Source: Streptomyces sp. NBC_00306 (lineage in GTDB: Bacteria; Actinomycetota; Actinomycetes; Streptomycetales; Streptomycetaceae). Taken from it: DNA of 64,000 nt. The notes below the pieces were generated by a model, which was not told the DNA's origin, did no database searches, and worked only from the letters and a program-made list of their open reading frames with translations. Positions within the stretch are counted from its first letter, which is position 1. Every line of letters begins with the position of its first letter. The position numbers were made by a program, and so were the translations under genes. The stretch spans positions 434,001-498,000 of the forward strand of contig NZ_CP108032.1 of NCBI RefSeq assembly GCF_036169555.1, read 5' to 3'. Shown here piece by piece: positions 42,320 to 51,549 of this stretch.

Positions 42320-44716
42320 TCACCCCTCGGACGGGAAGGGCTGCTCCGTCCAGATCGTCTTGCCGGACGGGGTGTAGCGCGTGCCCCACCGGTGGACGAG
42401 CTGGGCGACGATGAACAGTCCGCGCCCGCCTTCGTCGTCCTCGGCGCTGTGCCGCAGATGGGGCGAGGTGTGGCCCGTGTCGGCGACCTCGCAGAGCAGC
42501 GAGCGGTCGAGGATGAGCCGCAGATGCAGCGGCCCCTCGGCATGCCTGATGGCATTGGTGACCAGCTCGCTGACGACGAGCTCGGTCGAGAACACCAGGT
42601 CGTCCAGGCCCCATTCGTGGAGCTGTTCGGCGGCGAGCCCCCGGGCGTGACCCACCGCCACCGCCTCCGCCGGGAGTTCCCAGTCGACGACCTTCCCGGG
42701 GCCGAGTTCACGGGTGCGGACGAGCAGCAGCGCGGTGTCGTCGGCCGTCGTACCGCCCGGCAGGAGCTCGGACAGCGTGCGGTCGCAGAGCTCTTCGAGA
42801 CTCCCCCGTCGTTCACCGAGCACCCTGCCCAGAGCGTCCAGACCCTGGTCGATGTCGCGGTCGCGTGACTCGATCAGACCGTCCGTGAACAGCGCCAGCA
42901 GGCTGCCCACCGGGAGTTCGATGTCCATGGACTCGAAGGGCAGGCCTCCGAGACCCAGCGGCGGCCCGGCCGGCAGCGCGGGAAACGACACACGGCCGTC
43001 GGGCGCCACGATCGCGGGCGGCAGATGTCCCGCCCGGGCCATGGTGCAGCGCCGGGTGACCGGGTCGTAGACCGCGTAGAGGCAGGTCGCTCCCGTGGCG
43101 TCGTCGTGCGGAGGGTCCTGCGCGCCGGAGCCCGCGGAGGGCTCGTCGGCCGACTGCCCCACCAGATCGTCGACCCTGGTGAGCAACTCGTCCGGTGTCA
43201 GGTCCAGTTGGGCGAGCGCACGCACCGTCGTCCGCAGGCGTCCCATGGTGGCCGCCGCCTGGAGGCCGTGCCCGACCACGTCACCGACCACCAGTCCGAC
43301 CCGGCTGCCGGACAGCGCGATGACATCGAACCAGTCACCGCCGACACCGGTCACGTCGTCGGTGGGCAGGTAGCGGTACGCCAGGTCGACGGCCGACTGC
43401 TGCGGCAGATGTTGCGGCAGCAGCTGCCGCTGGAGGGCGAGGGAAGCCCTGCGTTCCCGGGTGAAGCGCCGGGCGTTGTCGATGGACACGGCCGTACGGG
43501 CCGCGAGCTCGTCCGCCAGCGCGACTTCGCCGCGGTCGAAGGCCGCCGAGGGCGACTGGCGCGCAAAGGTCACCAGCCCGAGCACGTTCCCCCCGGCCCG
43601 CAGCGGCACGACCAGTGTGTTGTCCTCGAGCACCAGCCCGCCGGAGGAGAGACTGCGGTCCTGAAGCGAACCGGTCGGATACTCGACCGGGGCCGGCGGT
43701 TTCGTCCGTGCCGGGTCGTCGGGGCCGAAGGCCGGTTCGGGCCGGGCGGCGACCCGTACGAGAGCGGTGGCCTCCGAACCGCCCGGACCCTGCTCCTCGC
43801 CCTCCAGGACGCCGGACGCCAGATCGACGGTGACGGTGTCGGCGAAATCCGGCACCGCCACCTCGGCGACCTCTTCGGCCGTACGGACGACGTCGAGCAC
43901 GGTCCCGATGCTGCGCCCGGCCTCCACGAGCAGGGCCAGCCGCTGCTGCGCCTCGTAACGGTCGGAGATGTCGAAGGCGTCCTCGCAGACGCCGAAGACA
44001 TGCCCGTCGGCATCCTGGAGGCGGTAGTACGAGCAGGACCAGAGGTGCTCCTGTCCGGGGTCGCTGGGCGGCTGGCCACGGAAGTGGAGGTCGAGGATGG
44101 GTTCACCGGTGTCGAGGACGTGGTGCATGACCTCGTCGAGGGTGTGCGGATCGCCCTCGGTGATGAACCTGCCCTCCGAGTACAGCTCATCGGCCCGCAG
44201 GCCGCGGAACTCGGCGAACGGCAGCCCGATCTCCCGTTCGTAGGCGGCGTTGCACCAGGTGAGGCGCAGCTCCGTGTCGTAGATGCCGAGGCCCACGGGT
44301 GACTGCGTGGCGAGGCCCTGGAGCAGCGCCAGCCGGGACTCCCAGAGCCTCAGGCCCTCCAGATCGGTCGCGACCAGCACGCGGGCCGCCGGGCCGCCAC
44401 CGGGCAGTGTGCAGACAGCGGTGGCGACCATCAGGCTGCGGCCGTCGCGATGCCGGGCGATACGGATCTCGGTGCCGCTGGGTGTGCCGGAACCGGGTCC
44501 GGACTCGGCCGCAGGGACCTCGGCGGGGTGCCGCGGCGACAGAAAGGCGTCCAGCGGCCGGCCGATGATCTCGTCCTGGGTGTATCCGAGGAGCTCTTCG
44601 GCGGCGCGGCTCCATCCGACGACGGTGTCGTGGGCATCGAGAACCGCCGTGGCGGCTCGGGTGACGTCGAGCGGACCACGGAAGTCGGGACCCTTCGTCG
44701 CATTCCCATCGCTCAT
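42320..44716 (-). CDS. PAS-PAS-GAF-SpoIIE phosphatase with C-terminal HATPase
   Basis: A 798-residue soluble signalling protein. Two PAS domains (about 10-130 and 140-265) and a GAF domain (about 270-440) precede a PP2C-like SpoIIE/RsbU phosphatase (about 450-660: RYLPTDDVTGVGGDWFDV, VVGDVVGHGLQAAATMGRLR, ALFTDGLIESR). A GHKL ATPase resembling anti-sigma kinases (about 675-798: SELVTNAIRHA, ADTGH, GGRGLFIV) ends it. It should control an anti-anti-sigma partner by opposing phosphatase and kinase activities. ATG at 44716 is chosen as the PAS domain starts close after; the ribosome site is weak. No anti-anti-sigma gene is adjacent. Confidence 0.88.
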   Translation of the reverse strand: MSDGNATKGPDFRGPLDVTRAATAVLDAHDTVVGWSRAAEELLGYTQDEIIGRPLDAFLSPRHPAEVPAAESGPGSGTPSGTEIRIARHRDGRSLMVATAVCTLPGGGPAARVLVATDLEGLRLWESRLALLQGLATQSPVGLGIYDTELRLTWCNAAYEREIGLPFAEFRGLRADELYSEGRFITEGDPHTLDEVMHHVLDTGEPILDLHFRGQPPSDPGQEHLWSCSYYRLQDADGHVFGVCEDAFDISDRYEAQQRLALLVEAGRSIGTVLDVVRTAEEVAEVAVPDFADTVTVDLASGVLEGEEQGPGGSEATALVRVAARPEPAFGPDDPARTKPPAPVEYPTGSLQDRSLSSGGLVLEDNTLVVPLRAGGNVLGLVTFARQSPSAAFDRGEVALADELAARTAVSIDNARRFTRERRASLALQRQLLPQHLPQQSAVDLAYRYLPTDDVTGVGGDWFDVIALSGSRVGLVVGDVVGHGLQAAATMGRLRTTVRALAQLDLTPDELLTRVDDLVGQSADEPSAGSGAQDPPHDDATGATCLYAVYDPVTRRCTMARAGHLPPAIVAPDGRVSFPALPAGPPLGLGGLPFESMDIELPVGSLLALFTDGLIESRDRDIDQGLDALGRVLGERRGSLEELCDRTLSELLPGGTTADDTALLLVRTRELGPGKVVDWELPAEAVAVGHARGLAAEQLHEWGLDDLVFSTELVVSELVTNAIRHAEGPLHLRLILDRSLLCEVADTGHTSPHLRHSAEDDEGGRGLFIVAQLVHRWGTRYTPSGKTIWTEQPFPSEG

Positions 44717-45501
44717 GGCGCCACACCAGCCCGATTCATTGCCTCCAGAATCCGCCCTGACCGAGACCGGCACAAGCGCAATGGTTCTGTTGCCCGGACC
44801 GTTTTCGCCCCTACGGCCGGCCGACTGCCCCGGCGGCGGCGCGGGGTGGGACGCCGGTGCCGTGAGCAGACGCCCGCGGGGCGCGGATCGGGCGGTGGAG
44901 CGGGGTCGCGCGGAAAATCCAGGCGGGCTCGAAAAGGCGCGGCACAGTCCTCCGACCTGGGCAGGGTCAGCCGCTGAACGGTGACGGAGCGTCAGAAGTC
45001 CTCGCACTCCCAGGGCTTGCGCCGAGAGGGCACACTGACCGCGCTCCAACACCTGGCCGCATAGCTTGGATGAGCCCCCAATCGCATCCCTGCGCCTCAT
45101 TGTTCACTCGCACGAGTGACAGGATCATCCACGCATCTCGATGAGGCACGTGTCTGCATGTGACAATCATCGCCAATGGTGGCCGGATCTTTACCGGTGA
45201 GCTAATTCACAGAACTCGATAGTTTCGTTCTCAACAAGCCGGTGCACCGAAACATCGGACCACAAATCACTACTCCCGGGTCAGCTCGACAAAAGGACGC
45301 AGCCGCGAACACCACAATTCCGGCGCGGCGTCAAGGTCGGGATTGCCCAGGCGCGCGATCTAGTGCACTCTGTGCCCACGAGCCACGCAGTACGTGCAGC
45401 TCGGACGGCGGAGCAGCCCATCCCCGACCAAGGCCCCACCCAGGCCGGTCCGCTGCTTTCCGCCGCGCCGGGCAATAGTACAGACCAATGGGGGCGCAAG
45501 G
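44717..45501. other. 785-bp divergent intergenic region with TCACTCG dyad
   Basis: It lies between the SpoIIE-type gene and the lectin fusion gene. The perfect dyad TCACTCG-CA-CGAGTGA lies at 45104-45119, in a relatively AT-rich segment (about 45060-45340) that probably holds promoters. The short frames here have poor codon bias and I do not support a gene. Confidence 0.5.
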
Positions 45502-47001
45502 GTGAAAGAATTTCCGCGGCCATCCGCCTCCTCCGGGGGCGAATCTCCGATTCCGGACGGGAATCCCTCCCTTGGCTCGGAAAAGGTGCAGACGAATGGG
45601 ATATCCGTCTCGAGCCTGCTGGCCCACCATTGGCGGGCAGTTCTCGACTACGCGTACATCTGCACCGTTTCTCCCGAGAGCGCGAAGAAACTAGCCGGCG
45701 GCGCATTCCTCCGCACCATCGGCGACCTCTCCCCCGGTGCCCCCGGCAGCCCCGGCTCAGATGCCCCGGGTCCCGCCAGTCCGTGGCGCATCCGGCTGCT
45801 GACCGCCGTGCTCCAGACGGCCAGGGAATGGGCCGGGGACGAGCGCAGATTCACCCTCCAGCCGGGTCTGCGCGAACTGCCCGGAGACAGGGCGGGGGCG
45901 CAGTCCCGTCCCGAGCACACCAACCTCGTGCGACGTGCGTTCAACGCGCTGCCGGAACGCGCGCAGGCACGTCTGTGGCACGCGGAGGTGGAGGCCGAGG
46001 ACATCGGCACGTCCGCCGTCATCGGCAGCCCGAACCCGGCCGCGGCCCGGGTGGAACTCCAGCGCGACCGGGTGCTCCTGCGCACGGCGTGCCAGCAGGC
46101 CCATCTCAATCTGGGCGGTGACTACTGCCGCAGGTACAACCGGCTCCTCGACGTCTACACGAGCCGTCCCGGAGTGCCGATGATGGCCGACCTCCAGGAG
46201 CATCTGGACAGCTGCGCCTTCTGCCGCCGGGCCGCGGATCAGCTCGACCACTCCGGTGGACGGCTGCGCCGCCTCCTCGCCGGAGCGGTGCTCGAATTCG
46301 GCGCGGACGCCTATCTGGCCGCCCGGCAGGCCGGCACCGCAACCACCGGCGGAGCCGTCCCCGCCGGCGATCCGCTCCCGGAGCACGGCAGGCACCGGAC
46401 ACCCGGCTCGCAGCCGCGACTCGTCCTGCGGCAGGCCCTGCAGCGCCCGGTCCTCACGCTGGTGATCGCCGGAAACGTTGTCATCGCGGCTCTTGCGGCC
46501 GGCTTCTTCCTCTTCCCGGCCGACTCGCCGTCCTCGGCCTCCCCGGCTCCGTCCGCACCCCCGTCCGCGACGGCACCGGCGCCCGGTCCCTCCGCCGCCC
46601 CGTCGGCCCGCTTCCGCAACGCCGCGACCAGTCTGTGCCTCGACGCGCGTTCCCCCGCGACATCCGGAGCCACGGCCGTCACCGCGCCCTGTTCGACGCA
46701 GCCCACGCAGCGCTGGCAGTTCGACGCGGCCGGTCTGCTGCGCAATGCCGGGACGGACGACCTGTGCCTGGCGTTCCACCGGACCTCGTTCCGGCTCCAG
46801 CTCTCGCCGTGCAGCACGCAGAGCGGCGACGAGGCGGCCTCGCCCTTCGATCTGTCGCCCGACGGGCTGCTCGTACCCCGCGAAGAACAGGGACTCGCGG
46901 TGGTCCCCGTCGACCGGACGGCGTACACCGCGGTGGTTCTCAAACCGGCCCAGTCGTCGTCCGCGACACAGCAATGGAGAAGCGACGCTCTCACCCCCTG
47001 A
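45502..47001 (+). CDS. Sigma-factor-like / zinc-finger / TM / ricin-lectin fusion protein
   Basis: A 499-residue protein. Residues about 30-70 (SSLLAHHWRAVLDYAYICTVS...AGGAFLRTI) resemble ECF sigma region 2. FNALPERAQARLWHAEVEAEDI (about 150-172) resembles region 4. HLDSCAFCRRAADQL (about 234-248) is the HxxxCxxC zinc anti-sigma motif. One transmembrane helix (LTLVIAGNVVIAALAAGFFLF, about 316-338), a Pro/Ser/Ala linker and an extracytoplasmic ricin-B-like domain (about 370-499: FRNAATSLCLDARS, QRWQFDAAG, NAGTDDLCLAF) follow. It looks like a sensor fusing both partners; the sigma parts are degenerate, so transcription activity is uncertain. GTG at 45502. Confidence 0.75.
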   Translation: MKEFPRPSASSGGESPIPDGNPSLGSEKVQTNGISVSSLLAHHWRAVLDYAYICTVSPESAKKLAGGAFLRTIGDLSPGAPGSPGSDAPGPASPWRIRLLTAVLQTAREWAGDERRFTLQPGLRELPGDRAGAQSRPEHTNLVRRAFNALPERAQARLWHAEVEAEDIGTSAVIGSPNPAAARVELQRDRVLLRTACQQAHLNLGGDYCRRYNRLLDVYTSRPGVPMMADLQEHLDSCAFCRRAADQLDHSGGRLRRLLAGAVLEFGADAYLAARQAGTATTGGAVPAGDPLPEHGRHRTPGSQPRLVLRQALQRPVLTLVIAGNVVIAALAAGFFLFPADSPSSASPAPSAPPSATAPAPGPSAAPSARFRNAATSLCLDARSPATSGATAVTAPCSTQPTQRWQFDAAGLLRNAGTDDLCLAFHRTSFRLQLSPCSTQSGDEAASPFDLSPDGLLVPREEQGLAVVPVDRTAYTAVVLKPAQSSSATQQWRSDALTP

Positions 47002-47216
47002 ACGTCGCACACCTGTCCGGCCTCACTGTCCGTTTCCGACCACAGAGGTCATATTCTGATGACCGGTCATCACAGAGCTGCTCGTTCGGCCCTTCCACCA
47101 CGGACATCCCGGCATAGAGTGAGGCGCTCACGGCGAGGGCTCGATCTCGGCCAAGCGGGTATCTCTACGCCACGAACCTTTGGCGCGGCCACGGCTTCCT
47201 GGGAGGCGATGCAGCC

Positions 47217-49679
47217 TTGACAAGGCAGGGTTTTGCTTTCTGCGGGGCCGATTTCGCAGCTGTTTATCTCTACTCGGGGGAAGACGGCCGGCTCGACCTG
47301 GCCGACGTGATCGAAGGGCCCGACAATATCTGCGCACTGCCCGAGGCCTTCTACCTCTCCGGCAGGTCGCCGATCGCGGACGCCTTCCGCGACGACCGCA
47401 TCCGGTGGCTCGGCCCGGCGCAGCTGACGGAGTACGCGCGGGCGGGCGACGCGACGCCCGGTCCGGACACCGTCCTTGCGGAATGCGCCAAGGCCTGGCC
47501 GAGCAGTACGTCGCTGGGCGTCCTTCCGCTGGGCGGCCACACCAGCAAGCTCGGCTGCCTCGTTGTCGTGGGTGCGTCCGCGGAGGGTTTCGACACGGAC
47601 TGCCGGCATCTGCTGGAGCTGTACGCCGATCAAGTCGCGGCGGGGATCGAAGCGCTCGACACACAGGTCGTGAAGCGGCAGCCGAAGGTCCGTCCGCGCC
47701 GGGGTGCCGGACTGTTCCCACCCCGCAGCGGCGCCTTCACGCTGGTGCTCAAGACAGGCGACATGAAGGCCGACGACCAGGTCCTGGAACTGCTCGGCGT
47801 CGCTGCCGAGGATTTCGACGGGCGCGCGGAGACACTCCTCGCCTGCGCCGTCCCGGATGATGTGCCCGCGCTCATGTCGATCGTGGAGCCGGGGCGGTCG
47901 TCGTCCACGGACCACCAACTGGCGTTCCGTATCCGCCGGCCCAACGGCGAGCTCCGCTGGCTCGGCCTGCGGTGCCGGATGCTGCTCTCGCCCGACGGCA
48001 AGCCAGAGCGCATGCTGGGTGTCGTCGCCGACGCCTCCTATCTGCGGCCCAACGCCGACGAGGTGTCCCGTGTGCAGCGGCTGTCCGCCAAGCTGGCCGG
48101 CGCCACGACCGTCCGGGATGTCAGCGAGGTCGTGGTCGCGGCCCTGCGCGCACCGCTCGACGCCAGCCGGGTCGCCGTGGCGGAGCTGGAGGCCGACCGC
48201 CTGGTCGTCACCATCCTCGATCCGCCCGACCCCGACGCCTGGCCGGAGGTGTGGAGATCCGAGTGGCGGTCCGAGTGGCCCGACGCGGCCAGCAGCGCCC
48301 TGCCCACCCTCAGGAGCGCGCTGCGCGAGGGCACGGTCTCCGTGTGGCTGCCCGGCGCCGATCTGGAACCCGGACTCGCGAACATCGGACCCGGCGGTCT
48401 CGCCGTGCTGCCGCTGCTGGCCGACGGCAGGATGGTCGGAGCCTGTCTGGTGGGCTGGGACCAGGAGCACCGGTTCGGCCCGGAGGAACGGTCCCTGCTG
48501 ACGGCGACCGCCAGTCTGGTCGGCCAGGCCCTGATGCGCGCCCATGTGCTGGACGCCCGGCACGAGCTGGCCAGAACGCTGCAGCGCAGTCTGCTGCCCC
48601 GCAAGCTTCCGGTGCTGCCCGGCGGCAAGGCCGTGGCGCGCTATCTGCCCGCGACGGTCGGGCTCGAAGTGGGCGGCGACTGGTACGACGTCATTCCGCT
48701 CCCGGACAGCCATGTGGCACTCGTCATCGGTGATGTCCAGGGGCACAGTGCCGAGGCGGCCACCATCATGGGACAGATGCGCACGGCCATCAGGGCGTAC
48801 GCGGTGGAGGGACATCCGCCCGACGTCGTGGTCAGCCATGCGAACCGGCTGCTCATCGGCATGGAGACCGACCTCTTCGCGACCTGCTGCTATGTGGACC
48901 TGGACATGGAGGAGGGCATCGCCCTCTTCGTACGGGCGGGCCATCTTCAGCCCCTGCTGCGGTACCCGGACGGTTCCACCGACGAACTGAACGTCCAGGG
49001 CGGCCCACCGCTCGGCGTCATGACGGATGCTCAGTTCCCCATGACCGAGGCGGGGTTGACTCCGGGCACGGTGCTGACACTGCTCACGGACGGGCTGGTC
49101 GAGTCGGCGAGCCTGCCGCTCGAGGACGGTATGAACCGCCTCCGTTCGCTGCTCAGCGCCGCGGATCCGTCCGACACGGGACGCACGGCCGACGACCTCC
49201 TCGGGAACGTCGACCGGCGGGACGACGACGTGGCGGTGCTGCTCCTGCGCTACGACGGCATGCTCATACGGCCGAAGCGGGCGCGCTGGACGGTGTGGAG
49301 GCTCCCCGACGCGATCGTGCACGCCCGCCGCTTCACCGCCCGGACCCTGCGCGGCTGGGAGGCGGTGGACGAGATGGACGTGGCTCTCCTCATCGTCTCG
49401 GAGCTGGTCACCAACGCGATCGCGCACACCCAGGGGCAGGTGCGGCTCGACCTGACGCTCGCTCAGGACCGGCTGAGGATCGCCGTCAACGACTCCTCGC
49501 CCCGCTCCCCCGCCCGGCCGACGACCCTGGACCTGGACGCGACGGGCGGTCGGGGACTGCTCATCGTCGAGGCACTGTCCACTGCCTGGGGTTCGGTGCC
49601 GTTCGCCGGCGGCAAGCAGGTGTGGGCAGAGATCGCGCTCTCACCGGGCGAGCAGATGAATGCGCCGCCGAAGGCGTAG
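47217..49679 (+). CDS. GAF-PAS-GAF-SpoIIE phosphatase with C-terminal HATPase
   Basis: An 820-residue cytoplasmic signalling protein. An N-terminal GAF-like domain (1-150), a PAS domain (about 180-290, ITFRIRRPNGELRWLGLRCRML-type core), a second GAF (about 300-450), a SpoIIE/PP2C domain (about 460-675: ARYLPATVGLEVGGDWYDV, VIGDVQGHSAEAATIMGQMR, LLTDGLVES) and a GHKL ATPase (about 700-810: SELVTNAIAHT, VNDSS, GGRGLLIV). The start is probably TTG at 47217, 10 nt after GGGAGG. Likely stress or developmental sigma control via an anti-anti-sigma factor. It is the second such protein within 7 kb, on the other side of the lectin fusion. Confidence 0.86.
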   Translation: MTRQGFAFCGADFAAVYLYSGEDGRLDLADVIEGPDNICALPEAFYLSGRSPIADAFRDDRIRWLGPAQLTEYARAGDATPGPDTVLAECAKAWPSSTSLGVLPLGGHTSKLGCLVVVGASAEGFDTDCRHLLELYADQVAAGIEALDTQVVKRQPKVRPRRGAGLFPPRSGAFTLVLKTGDMKADDQVLELLGVAAEDFDGRAETLLACAVPDDVPALMSIVEPGRSSSTDHQLAFRIRRPNGELRWLGLRCRMLLSPDGKPERMLGVVADASYLRPNADEVSRVQRLSAKLAGATTVRDVSEVVVAALRAPLDASRVAVAELEADRLVVTILDPPDPDAWPEVWRSEWRSEWPDAASSALPTLRSALREGTVSVWLPGADLEPGLANIGPGGLAVLPLLADGRMVGACLVGWDQEHRFGPEERSLLTATASLVGQALMRAHVLDARHELARTLQRSLLPRKLPVLPGGKAVARYLPATVGLEVGGDWYDVIPLPDSHVALVIGDVQGHSAEAATIMGQMRTAIRAYAVEGHPPDVVVSHANRLLIGMETDLFATCCYVDLDMEEGIALFVRAGHLQPLLRYPDGSTDELNVQGGPPLGVMTDAQFPMTEAGLTPGTVLTLLTDGLVESASLPLEDGMNRLRSLLSAADPSDTGRTADDLLGNVDRRDDDVAVLLLRYDGMLIRPKRARWTVWRLPDAIVHARRFTARTLRGWEAVDEMDVALLIVSELVTNAIAHTQGQVRLDLTLAQDRLRIAVNDSSPRSPARPTTLDLDATGGRGLLIVEALSTAWGSVPFAGGKQVWAEIALSPGEQMNAPPKA

Positions 49680-49812
49680 CGGGCACCCGACGGTGTGAAC
49701 TCCTGCCGCCGTTCGGGGGAGTTCGAACAGCACACCGTTCGTGATCATGGATCCTCTCTGTGGACCCGAGCCCTTCGGCTGCGGGCATCACCTTTTCGAG
49801 TAGGAGACATCC

Positions 49813-50112
49813 ATGGTCATGCGCCGTTCCCTGTCGGTCGTCATCGGTGCCGTTGCCCTCGTCCTCGGCGCCACCACCGCGTCGGCGGCCCCCGCGGCCC
49901 CGGCTGCGGGAACGGCCCGCATGAACCCGTGCGGGTTCTACGAGACGTCCAGCGACGCCTACTACCAGCACTGCACGAGCGACGGTTCCCGCGTGATCGT
50001 CGAGGTGGAAGTCTTCGGGCCCAACTACGAGCGCTGTGTGGCGCCCGGGACCACCTGGCTCGGATCCTCCGGCAAGATCGACGGCGCGTTCTACACCGGA
50101 CGCACCTGCTGA
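49813..50112 (+). CDS. Small secreted protein, DUF6355-like
   Basis: A 99-residue exported protein. The signal peptide (SLSVVIGAVALVLGATTASA) is followed by a compact domain with four Cys (NPCGFYET, YQHCTSDG, YERCVAPG, terminal GRTC) that probably form two disulfides, and the core SSDAYYQHCTSDGSRVIVEVEVF. From memory it matches DUF6355, a small secreted actinobacterial family of unknown role. AGGAG lies 7 nt before the ATG at 49813. Monocistronic. Confidence 0.78.
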   Translation: MVMRRSLSVVIGAVALVLGATTASAAPAAPAAGTARMNPCGFYETSSDAYYQHCTSDGSRVIVEVEVFGPNYERCVAPGTTWLGSSGKIDGAFYTGRTC

Positions 50113-50159
50113 CACCCTTCGGGCACCGGGCCCGCGGCGCGAGCGGCGGGCCCTCGGTA

Positions 50160-50288
50160 CGGCGACGCATCGCCACCGGAACGCTTCGGTACCGGAACGC
50201 GTCGGTACCGGAACGCTGCGCCACCGAGGCGCACCGGCACCGGGGTCGTTCCGGTACGGGGTCGTTTCGGTACGGGGCGCGAGACAGC
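50160..50288. repeat. 16-bp tandem array with dyad symmetry
   Basis: At least seven degenerate units (starts 50160, 50176, 50192, 50208, 50224, 50240, 50257) of the type CCGGAACGCNTCGGTA on the left and CGGGGTCGTTTCGGTA on the right. GTACCGGAACG on the left is complementary to CGTTCCGGTAC on the right, so the array can fold into a long stem. It lies between two genes. Confidence 0.75.
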
Positions 50289-50369
50289 GATGAGTCCGGC
50301 CGTCCGGTCCGGTCTCCACTCCTGGGTACTGATCTCGCAGGTACCGATCCCCAGACGAGGAGAGGCCCG

Positions 50370-50834
50370 ATGCGGCAACCGACACCTCATTCCGCGCTGC
50401 GCCGCCTGGACGTGCTCGTGGGCGTATGGGACATGTGGGCCCTCGGGCATCGGGCCGGGCCGGTGCGGACCGAGTTCTCCTGGCTGGAGGGCGGGGTCGT
50501 TCTCGTGCAACGCGCGGACGTGGGGCCGGATTCGGCCGTTCCCGCCGAGTGGGGTCCGCATCTGCCGTTCCCCACCGTCACGCTGACCGGCTACGACGAC
50601 ACGGCCGACGAGTTCACGACGCTGTATGCCGATGGCCGGGGTGTCGCCCGCGTCTACCGGACGAGTGTGAACGACGGTGTGTGGAAGCAGTGGCGGGCAG
50701 CGCCCGGCTTCCACCAGAGATTCACCGCCACCATCGACGACGGGGGCGGCACGATCAGGGGCGGCTGGGAGGGATCGCGTGACGGCGAGACCTGGACGCC
50801 GGACTTCGATGTGACGTACACAAGGGTCGGCTGA
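50370..50834 (+). CDS. Hypothetical protein, DUF1579/lipocalin-like
   Basis: A 154-residue soluble protein with alternating strands: LDVLVGVWDMWALGHRAG, RTEFSWLEGGVVLVQRADVG, TVTLTGYDDTADEFTTLYADGRGVARVYRTSV, FTATIDDGGGTIRGGWEGSRDG. This pattern (W near the start, DGxG turns) resembles the DUF1579 or nitrobindin-like beta-barrel families. No signal peptide. GAGGAGAGG precedes the ATG. Function unknown; a small hydrophobic ligand is possible. Confidence 0.75.
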   Translation: MRQPTPHSALRRLDVLVGVWDMWALGHRAGPVRTEFSWLEGGVVLVQRADVGPDSAVPAEWGPHLPFPTVTLTGYDDTADEFTTLYADGRGVARVYRTSVNDGVWKQWRAAPGFHQRFTATIDDGGGTIRGGWEGSRDGETWTPDFDVTYTRVG

Positions 50835-50993
50835 GATCTTCCGCTGCCACCGGCCTGCCCGGTGATCGGGGAGCGTGCGCTTCCCGCGACGGGGTAGCCG
50901 GGGTCTGCGGGCCGGAGCGCGCGTACAGGATTGGTCTCCTCCAGCGCGCGCCCCGGCCGCTTTTTCCTCCAGGTACAGGGACAGGAGATGGCA

Positions 50994-51353
50994 GTGAACA
51001 GCATCTGGAGCTATTCGGCAGCCGACGGATATTCAACAGGTCTGTCCCTCACAGGTTTTGTCGTCGAGGCGTCCGACGGCGTGGTCGGACACGTGGACAG
51101 GCAGCAGGACGACACGGGTGTGCAGCATCTGGTCGTCGACACGGGCGTGTGGGTGTTCGGCAAGAGCGTGCTGATCCCCGCGGGCCTGGTGACCCGTATC
51201 GACGTCGAGGCGCAGAAGGTCTTCCTGGGACGCACCAGGGACGAGATCAAGAGCGCGCCCCTGTTCTCCCGGGACAGCGAGACCGGTGACATGGCGTATC
51301 TGTCGTCGGTCGGCCGCTACTACCAGGAACTCGACGCGGCGCAGGGCATCTGA
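50994..51353 (+). CDS. PRC-barrel domain protein
   Basis: A 119-residue protein with the PRC-barrel pattern (YSTGLSLTGFVVEASDGVVGHVD..., WVFGKSVLIPAGLVTRIDVEAQKVFLGRTRDEIKSAP). PRC-barrel proteins are small, stress-linked or RNA-metabolism-linked beta barrels. The ATG at 50988 abuts AGGAG, so the GTG at 50994, with 6-nt spacing, is the better start. It is followed by an exceptionally long hairpin terminator. Confidence 0.85.
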   Translation: MNSIWSYSAADGYSTGLSLTGFVVEASDGVVGHVDRQQDDTGVQHLVVDTGVWVFGKSVLIPAGLVTRIDVEAQKVFLGRTRDEIKSAPLFSRDSETGDMAYLSSVGRYYQELDAAQGI

Positions 51354-51372
51354 GCGGACCGACGGAGACGTC

Positions 51373-51425
51373 CCACAGCGCGCGGGGGCCAAGGGCAGAC
51401 CGCCCTTGGCCCCCGCGCGCTGTGG
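51373..51425 (+). terminator. 24-bp perfect hairpin terminator
   Basis: Arm 51373-51396 (begins CCACAGCGCGCGGG) and its exact complement 51402-51425 around the loop AGACC. It is the strongest stem in the window and lies 20 bp after the PRC-barrel gene. Confidence 0.9.
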
Positions 51426-51549
51426 TGACCCGGTGCCGAGTGCGGTCGTGAGCTGCGCAGACGGCGGAGAGTGACAGTTGGAGATGCGCAGCCGCGGGCT
51501 CGCTGTTTCGCTGATCTCATCCGTCTGCACGAGTTGAGGGAGGCTGTCC

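Noticed and set aside
44967..45176. 69-residue minus-strand frame in the 785-bp gap
   Set aside because: Poor third-position GC, no ribosome site, and it crosses the operator-like dyad.
47070..49427. 785-residue minus-strand frame
   Set aside because: Antisense to the second SpoIIE-type gene, whose domains are unmistakable.
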